NCBI GenBank assembly: GCA_004352715.1
Contig: SCFE01000099.1
Span: 1-64,000, forward strand
Length of the DNA stretch: 64,000 nucleotides
Reading direction: 5' to 3'
DNA from: Hofstenia miamia
Lineage: Eukaryota; Xenacoelomorpha; Acoela
Both the position numbers and the translations under genes were made by a program. The notes below the pieces were generated by a model, which was not told the DNA's origin, searched no databases, and saw only the letters and a program-made list of their open reading frames with translations. This document shows positions 56,881-64,000 of this stretch, in pieces (positions within the stretch are counted from its first letter, which is position 1; the number at the start of each line of letters is the position of its first letter).

Positions 56881-59312
56881 CACGGGCGCATTAAGAAGGT
56901 GTGGGCCTCAGCCCGAGTTAAAATGCGATGCCTTATCAAAATATTAAACATGCCATAGATCACGATATCTGGTAGCTTTCAGTAATACATTCTTAGGTAA
57001 ACATTGATGGGACCTTGCGGTGAGAGGTGTAATAATGCGTGACAGATAAAGTGTACTTTTTTGCAATACACAAATGAAACGTGTACGAAATATACTAATA
57101 AAGTAACTAATATACAAACAGTAAGTTGGGATTTTAAAAGGGCGCTTGCGTGCCTTTTGCATACTAAATGCAGTGATTACTTCATGGAAATCAATCCTTC
57201 GTAGCGTTTCATTTTCTACATTAATGAATGCCAATGATGACAAGAAATCTTTACCCGTAGTGTTCCGAAGACAACTTTTGATTAACTTCAACTTCGAAAA
57301 AGACCGTCCAGAGGAGCAATTTATTACAAACATGGAAAGATTTAAAGGGAGAGCCAACTCAACAATAGGAAAAGCCTCATGCAAGCTATCATTGTGAAGA
57401 GCCAAGACATCTTAAGTTCAATACCTTCATGATCGTTATTATTCGCAATAGATCTTTTTGCTTCAAGAATCTTGTTCATCATAGCTGAAAATTGCACGAT
57501 TTCACTTTCCAAATTCTTTTCAAGATCAGAACGGTAACAATTTACTAGGTGAGTGGCTGCATTTAGAGCTTCAACAGCAATCGCGCGAGCTGACCAGTGT
57601 GTGTCGAACAGTTCTTTTTTAGCAATCTTTAATTTCTTATTCTCACCATTTTCTAGGGCTTCACGGTGTTTTCTCCATCGGTAAGTTGATGCTGACAAAA
57701 ATGTATAGATCTTTTGAATTATGCTGAACAATGTTACGGCACCTAGGCAACTTTCTGCACTACACTTTCTAACCAAATTAAGGGACTGACCCATGCAAGG
57801 AATGTATTCAGCATAAAAACTGGCAGCTTTTATATGCGCTTGAACATCTTCATATTTCCTTACCATATTTATCGCATTATCGTATGACTGGCCATTACAA
57901 TCTTGAACCGGTATCACTTTCTCTTCAAGAAAATTCAAAACAATGCTTGCAAGATCTTCACCTGTATGGCGACTGACTATCGGAGTAAATTTCAAAAATC
58001 TTTGAACAGGCCCAGTGGGTAAAACATAGCGAATAGTAAAAGATATTTGATCTGTGTGTGATATATAAGGCGTTGAGTCTACAGAAATTGAGTAAAACTT
58101 TGCTACCTTTACTTCATTATTATTGCAGATAAAACCTTGCCTGACATCATTTGAATAAGTTCTTCGCAAATAAAATTAGATAAGTAGGAAGTATGTCCAC
58201 GTCCCTTGTTTGCATGTTCTCTTTACCACGAAATGCTAGACCTCTTTCACTCAGAAACTTTATTGCATCTACACATCGCACTAAAACTTGCTGCCAATCT
58301 TGCACTCATCATTGTTTTGCTGTACCAAAGATCCATCAATACCACCACCAAGAAATTGTCGGATTACCAAATCAGTCATTGATTTACGATGCTGATATGA
58401 CCTGCAATATGATTCAATACAGCGTCTGGCATTCTTCCAGTCATTGCAACCAGCTGTGAATTAAATTTCTTTGGATGATATTAACTTGACAACAAAACAG
58501 TATACTTTGCCTGTTGTTTTAAATTAGCGCAGCCATGTAACATCAATAACTTCGACTGATAATGCATGTGTACGACTAAATAGTGATGCTGTGCAGTGTC
58601 GTGTCCTGTCCTTCTCCTTAACAGCTGATTCTTTGAAGTCTCCATCACAATGTCGGCATTATCATTTCCAGTATGCGCGCATGTTTTCGTTTATTGTTTT
58701 AGGCCACTCACCAAGATCATTATTGTCAAATATTGCAATGTCCTCTTCTAATACATCTTCTTGGGTTTGAACATCTTCAACATCTTTAGTTGCTTGACTT
58801 TTCTCCGAGAGAGAAACAGAGTCATTATTGTCAGCAGAATCAGACTGATTTCATTCTGGATTTGGACTTGTAAACACTGTGTGATCTTTGAAAACTTCTT
58901 ATTTTTTCTTCTTGCTCCAACTTTTTTTTCGTTTAAGATTTCCTGGCATATATTTTCTTCCTTCATCCCTTATTTGGCTAGTGGCAGTTTTATTCACTCT
59001 AAAAATAATGATCGATTATTACAAATTGTGATTTACTTTTGCGTTGATATGTATCAAATTCTCATTGGCTGCGGCTAACATTATTTGCGAAACCAATGTC
59101 ATGTCTGGTATAACATAATTAGTCAGGCAAACAGTGGTCAAAAGGAATAGCAAAGTGAAATATTTTTTCCAGGATAATATTGTTGGTAAATAATTCAATT
59201 TTTTATGTGGTTATGAAATTGCATGTGATTACTGGGTGTGCTTATGAAATTTTGGCTGTGTAATGTGGGGCCTTAGGCCATGGCCTAGTTGGCTCCTCTT
59301 AAGTAGGCCCTG
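56881..59312 (-). mobile_element. Complete hAT transposon, 2432 bp, with 8-bp target duplication
   Basis: The ends are CACGGGCGCATTAAGAAGG (56881) and, inverted from 59312, CAGGGCCTACTTAAGAGG; they are imperfect terminal inverted repeats of hAT type. AATACATA lies directly outside both ends (56873-56880 and 59313-59320), an exact 8-bp target duplication. The insertion splits a LINE reverse transcriptase between its GVxQGTVxG box and its active-site DD box, and the two LINE halves join correctly when the element is removed. The transposase runs on the minus strand but is broken. Confidence 0.9.
56944..58330 (-). pseudogene. hAT transposase (ZMYM1-like family), frameshifted
   Basis: The minus-strand order is: near 58300-58170, AIKFLSERGLAFRGKEN; 58169-57343, an open frame of about 275 codons with KFYSISVDSTPYISHTDQIS (first catalytic Asp region), NGQSYDNAINMVRKYEDVQ, AEYIPCMGQSLNLV (usually CAGHSLNLV, with a conserved His replaced by Gln), and KELFDTHWSARAIAVEAL (usually DTRWSAR); then, in another frame at 57405-57130, the dimerisation tail SSGRSFSKLKLIKSCLRNTT and KARKRPF. 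Upstream (58760-58640) a decayed N-terminal part includes GEWPKTINENMRAYW. Frame changes near 57370 and 58170 and the substitutions indicate an inactive copy. Confidence 0.85.
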
Positions 59313-60640
59313 AATACATACATTAAGCAGAAATTGGCCACAAACGGTTCCTTGAAGAACACCTTTGTTGATCTTTTCTTTAATGCCATCATGTTTGAAC
59401 ATTTGATACCTATTACCAACGGAACTATCAAACCAACTAATGATAGGAGGATTTAAATGTGCTATATTTTGTAAATTTTCGAATAAAATGTAGGTCAATA
59501 CGGCATTTGATGTTGTTCCATTTGCTCTGAACTCATGTTGATGTATGCGTAAATCATTGTTGTAGATATCCTTTATGTGAATAATATATTCAAACTTTTA
59601 AAAATGATGGAATCTTTTCAGTGTCTATACTAGTAATTCTAGGTTGTCATTTGATATATTAGTAAACATTTTGTTGATTTCATTTACATAAGGTTCCTTA
59701 TTAATCTTTGATAGTGTATTATGTCTCATAACTTTATTTACAGAATCCACCATTTTTTTGAATTGCCTCATTAATTCTTTCAAATATTTCCTTAGCTCTA
59801 CCAAATCATTTCATACGCCCCACTATCGTTTTTACTTTCAATAAATATTTAATTTGTGAAGTCATGAAAATGGGATCTTTAATCGCTATTTTCGCATATG
59901 ATTGATCGGGCACGCTCTGTAAATATCATTCTTTACAAAATAATGCAGTCCTTTTCATCAATATCTTGTCGTATGACTTCTTCGAATGCTTCGAAATTTA
60001 TATTATTGATCAAACAGTTTAGTTTTTCAATGTTTTTTCCATTAATAATTTGAAATGAAGTTTTCATTTGTTCTATACTTGTTATGCGTGAACATTCTGC
60101 TATTACTACAAAACAACTCGTAGAAAGCCTTGCTTGAAATGCATAATACTTTTTTAAATAAATTTGAATGGAAGACTAACATTATCTACATTTCTTAATT
60201 TTCTTGTATTTTAATGATTGAGTTTTGTCTTGCAGATAAAACTTGACGTCCCATCAGGACTGGACCACTAAATTCATCGCCAATAGTAAAAAATAATGTC
60301 GGATACTAAAATTAAATTTTTTGTACAATCAGATATACAATCTATCGCACAACATTTTTCTTAGTAACCGGTAAATTTGGTGGATTATACAATTCGGCAA
60401 TCTATATTGACTTTATGTGAAGCAAATTTTGATCCATAATAATTCTACATCAATTGTTTCAGCAAATACTACGAGATTACTTTCTATATTGCTCTTAACA
60501 CGTGCTTTTCATTCGAAATTTCCCGATATTTTATAAAGCAAAAATATCCAGCCAATTGAAGATGGCTTTCAGAAATTTTAGTCAAACCAATTTTCACTAA
60601 CTATAGAGAACTCTATAGTCATATGTGAGAATATCAATTA
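59313..60640 (-). pseudogene. LINE ORF2, endonuclease and proximal RT, decayed
   Basis: On the minus strand, near 60400-60250, the broken frame reads LYNPPNLPV and then FFTIGDEFSGPVLMG, resembling the apurinic-like endonuclease signature YNPPN...GDFN. From 59498 to 59310 it reads YILFENLQNIAHLNPPIISW, then INKGVLQGTVCGQFLLNV, the RT box GVPQGTVLGPLLF. The span is too short for a full endonuclease plus RT, so internal deletions are likely. The hAT element interrupts it at 59312. Confidence 0.7.
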
Positions 60641-61650
60641 ATTAAGAATTTAAATCTTTGACGCCTCTTAAAGATGTATAATTACGAACTAAAATCCTTG
60701 TGGTTTCTAGTTTTAAAGAGAAATAATTATAAATATTGCTCTGACATGCCTCACTATGCACTAAGTATGGGAGGAGTTGCGTAATTGAGTAAATTATATA
60801 AGGATCATGAAGTTGTACAATTTTTAATTGTGTTAGCCAATAGTCAGTTTCTGTTTTCTGCATTATTACCTTAATGTTTGATAAATAAATAGGACAGTCT
60901 TTTGAGAAAACAACGATTGCAATTTGCACATTTATATTTACAAGCCTTGTTCCCTTTTGGAAATTTCGTATATATGTGACTTTCTGCACAGAACATGCAC
61001 ACATGTGATTTTTTAAGCACTTATTTCTTAAGTGTCCATACATTCCAGTAAGAGCACATACGTGCAGAAAAATGCTGAGTGTAGCAAAATTTCCTTACTT
61101 TTGGGGATTCCTTAAAATAACATTTGAGGTTTTGTTATGTCTACTATTTTTAGTAAATAGAATTTCAAACATTAAGTCATTTAAACACACAACTCTTGCA
61201 AATTTGGGTTTTCAACGAAAATATTTTACTTGCCTGATTAATAAATAACTGGGCACATTTAGAATTTTTAGCTCAGGTGCAATCTTGTTATGTTCCATTG
61301 ACATCGTAAGTTTAATTGTTCTCGGGAATATTTTTAATAACCTCAACATCAAGTTCATTATTATTATTTGGATAGTATTTCAGAATATCTTGAATGGCAG
61401 TTAAGGTATCACTGCTTGTTATTGTTTCTTGAAAATTTAACAAAATAATTGCTTGTTCGATTAAATTTTTTTTAGAATATTTGAATAGTTTTCTTCGTTA
61501 TTACTTTCAGCATTTCCCAATATTAATAAACTCTTAAGTTCGGACAAAATAGACTCTTGGTTTCCGATTTCATAGAAATAATTCTTACATAAAAATGAAA
61601 TGTATTTTATTCTAGTGCAATTAGGTAGTAGGTCGGCCTCAATTATTTTT
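60641..61650 (-). pseudogene. LINE ORF1 (gag-like, zinc-knuckle) remnant
   Basis: The minus strand between about 61450 and 61240 reads LDVEVIKNIPRTIKLTMSME then ELKILNVPSYLLI. At 61043-60840 it has MYGHLRNKCLKNHMCACSVQ and, with a frameshift, CKYKCANCNRCF then SKDCPIYLSNIKV. The Cys/His spacing and the order before the endonuclease fit ORF1 of Jockey/I-type LINEs, whose protein packages the element RNA. It lies immediately 5' of the ORF2 remnant, so 61650 to 56066 is one element with a nested hAT. Several stops break it. Confidence 0.65.
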
Positions 61651-62204
61651 GATTTTTGAATAAATAGAGGTTCTAAGAGCTACCTCTACATATAAAGCCA
61701 GAATATTATGTAAGATATGTGGATTATATATTTTCAATTTTTTATAACCAAGAAAAAGCCTAAGAATTTTTAAATTACCTAATTAATGCCTTACCAGAGT
61801 CAACAATAAATTAAATATTCTTGATGTGTGCATACATAATTTTAGCAACTATAATTATTGAAGTTAATTGGCACATCTAATCAACAAACTCTGGACGCTA
61901 TATTCCAAAAGTTCTTATTGTAGTAAAACGTACAAAACGAACGCCATAAAATCATTATTTAATCATGCTAAACTAACAATATGAAATTGAAACATTAGCA
62001 GATGTCCTAAAAAATCGTTCATAATTTTAGAGAAAAATTGTTATCCGCACAATATAATAAAAAAGTTCTCCAATGACTATATGAAACTAAAACATAATAC
62101 CATATATATATATATATATATAAACACAAATACACCGTGCAATATTTACCAATCCATCCAACCAATAGCAATGTAGTATTCAATCAATATATCTGGTAGC
62201 AGGG

Positions 62205-62480
62205 TTTTCGAGTCATTTCGAGTTACTCGATCCGAGTTCGAGTTTTTACGTTTCAAGCTCGAATATTTTTTTGAACAAAATTCAGAGTTCGATCTAGTTT
62301 TCTCAAATTCTGGTTAAAAACATATATTTTACAATAATTCCGAATTTTATTAACTAAAAAATAATTATTTGCGATTGATAATTTAAATTTCAACAAATTT
62401 AATTTTTCCGGTATTTTCAAATGGATTTATACGACTTTGTTCAAGATCGAGTTCTTAGCATTCGGAGTCCTCGAAAATGC
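62205..62480. repeat. Short-motif element with CGAGT words at both ends
   Basis: The left cluster (TTTCGAGTTACTCGATCC, GAGTTCGAGTTTTT) and a weaker right cluster (AAGATCGAGTTC, GGAGTCCTCGAAA) flank an AT-rich centre. Confidence 0.45.
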
Positions 62481-62617
62481 TGACTGGTAGAAGTCATTTT
62501 CAAATCTGACTACTAGTAATGCAAAATTGTGCCACATACAGCGAATTGCATCTTCTCCACCAACTAGAAGCGGCTTGTGATAGCCTTGCTATTAAATATA
62601 CATGAATTTTAAGGATG

Positions 62618-63235
62618 TACCGGAATCCTTTAAAATCGTCAATTACAAAATCGGATCAGGTTATCCGATAAAATTAAACTTGCTTACCGGATAACATATT
62701 CTGAGATAAAACTTGATATAAAATTAGAATTTTTGAGGAAAAAACAATATTTTTTTCATGATGCGCAAGTATTATTGCAATAAAACAAGTTTTTCTGACA
62801 TATTATAAAGTAGTACGAAAATTGATTTCGCCTGCTGTTTTAATTTTAATAAATGGCATAAAAAATATTTTTAGCAATTGTCTGAATAGGCCTGCATTTT
62901 TATGCTGCCACGAAATCTTTCTGCAAGGTTAAGCATTGGAGTGCTGCCTTTCTTCAAAGGAAATGTTTGTTAGATTTTGGGGCAATTTGCATTTTATTCG
63001 CCCATATATTTTCTTAAGAATGCATAGAATAGCGAAGAAATATTTCCTGTAATAAATGCATTTCCATATATGCTGAGTACTCAAAATATTTATTTTCATC
63101 CGGAAGAGGTTGATATTAATTAATAAATGAAGTTGTTCTTCAGTAACAACTGAATAGTATATATCCGATATCCGGTATTCAAATTATCCGGAATTATCCG
63201 GTATATTCAATTCACTATCCGGATTCCATCCCCGG
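62618..63235. repeat. Short-motif element with ATCCGG/CCGGAT words at both ends
   Basis: The left end has GTACCGGAATCC, ATCGGATCAGGTTATCCGAT and TTACCGGATAAC. The right end (63165-63235) has ATCCGATATCCGGTATTC, TTATCCGGAATTATCCGG and ACTATCCGGATTCC. The two ends are partly inverted relative to each other. Confidence 0.5.
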
Positions 63236-63552
63236 TGGTAGTAGGATTCTAAATTCTGACTACCTCAAGATTGAGAATTTTGCCACATGTTGTGTTTGAT
63301 TAATAATCTTTCTAGTACTTTCCATCAAACGGAAATTTATTTAGAAGCAACAAGTGTTTAGAGAGAGCATGTGGTATTGAACAAATGTGCAAGTAATAGA
63401 CATTTTAAAATCCGACTAGATCTGAATTCACAATTATGCCGCGTATAGCGTACAAATGGTCAAACTTTGATTGGAAATTAGAAGTAACAACAGAACATGA
63501 TTAAAAATATTAGTAGAAATAAAAGCAGTTCTATTTGAACATTCTGTTAGAA

Positions 63553-63618
<66 letters not shown>

Positions 63619-63791
63619 NNNNNNNNNNNNNNNNNNNNNNNNNNNNNNNNNNNNNNNNNNNNNNNNNNNNNNNNNNNNNNNNNNNNNNNNNNNNNNNNNN
63701 NNNNNNNNNNNNNNNNNNNNNNNNNNNNNNNNNNNNNNNNNNNNNNNNNNNNNNNNNNNNNNNNNNNNNNNNNNNNNNNNNNNNNNNNNNN
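63619..63791. other. Assembly gap (173 N) in an (AT)n tract
   Basis: Alternating AT flanks it on both sides, so it is a microsatellite gap. Confidence 0.95.
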
Positions 63792-64000
63792 ATATATATA
63801 TATAATTAACCAGTTTCGAGTTTCAGTTCGAAGATCATCTTCAGAATACAAAATTTTTGGGAATAATATTTAGAATATACTACACTAAAATTTCATGATG
63901 TTTAAATTTTCATCCACTTAAGATAAATTTAATATTCTCCTATTACTTTATTGCTTGTTCAATAATTTTCGGTAGGATCTTTGTTTTTAAAAATATTAAT

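Larger units (their letters stand above)
61651..64000. other. Gene-free stretch with two short-motif elements, AT tracts and a gap
   Basis: CGAGT-type words cluster at 62205-62300 and 62440-62480, and ATCCGG-type words at 62618-62700 and 63165-63235. (AT)n tracts are at 62103-62122 and 63557-63617. A 173-N gap (63619-63791) interrupts the latter. No gene is recognised. Confidence 0.5.

Noticed and set aside
58748-59078. Frames on both strands in the hAT 5' region
   Set aside because: They are low-complexity Lys/Phe-rich frames within the transposon, not supported as separate genes.

Overview
The window is AT-rich (roughly 70% A+T by eye) nuclear DNA of an animal, most likely an invertebrate. 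The reasons are GT-AG introns of about 70 bp to 2.4 kb, a CYP2-like cytochrome P450, secreted cyclophilins of the ER type, many (AT)n microsatellites and many decayed transposons (Jockey/I-type LINEs, Tc1-like, hAT). I cannot name the species. There are no bacterial-style operons and no CRISPR array. Five gaps are exactly 1000 N, which suggests placeholder gaps of unknown size; three shorter N runs interrupt AT or C tracts, and two single N's sit at suspicious joins.

Layout. 3-401 is the terminal coding piece of an unrecognised gene. 3316-7020 holds a LINE reverse-transcriptase remnant repeated in nested tandem duplications (periods of 1098 and 1039 bp). 7770-9347 is a transposon with long inverted repeats and a TAA target duplication, carrying a decayed ORF of a multicopy family. 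18387-18715 has two exons for a membrane-anchored C terminus. 21277-21672 is an exact-looking repeat of 24053-24448. 29106-37125 is the best gene region: two ER-cyclophilin genes transcribed away from each other. 38707-38905 is the last exon of a minus-strand gene, and 40330-40733 is an LTR-like or promoter-like block. LINE 3' fragments lie at 42660-43361 and 44005-44289. 45968-52012 holds Tc1-like elements, including a large inverted duplication around a gap. 52331-53383 is the 3' part of a CYP2-like P450. 53528-61650 is an old LINE (minus strand) with a complete but broken 2.4-kb hAT element inserted in it, plus a duplicated fragment. The rest is AT-rich non-coding DNA with unusual short-motif clusters.

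How parts work together. The two cyclophilin genes share exon structure and both predict a signal peptide. They diverge from a roughly 200-bp centre that carries two TGACGTGG boxes, the unfolded-protein-response element bound by ATF6/XBP1. Candidate 5' UTR exons start on either side of these boxes. I read this as a duplicated pair of ER foldases co-regulated by ER stress. Most other structure is transposon nesting and duplication. Several duplications abut N runs and may be unresolved haplotypes or scaffolding errors rather than real genome structure.
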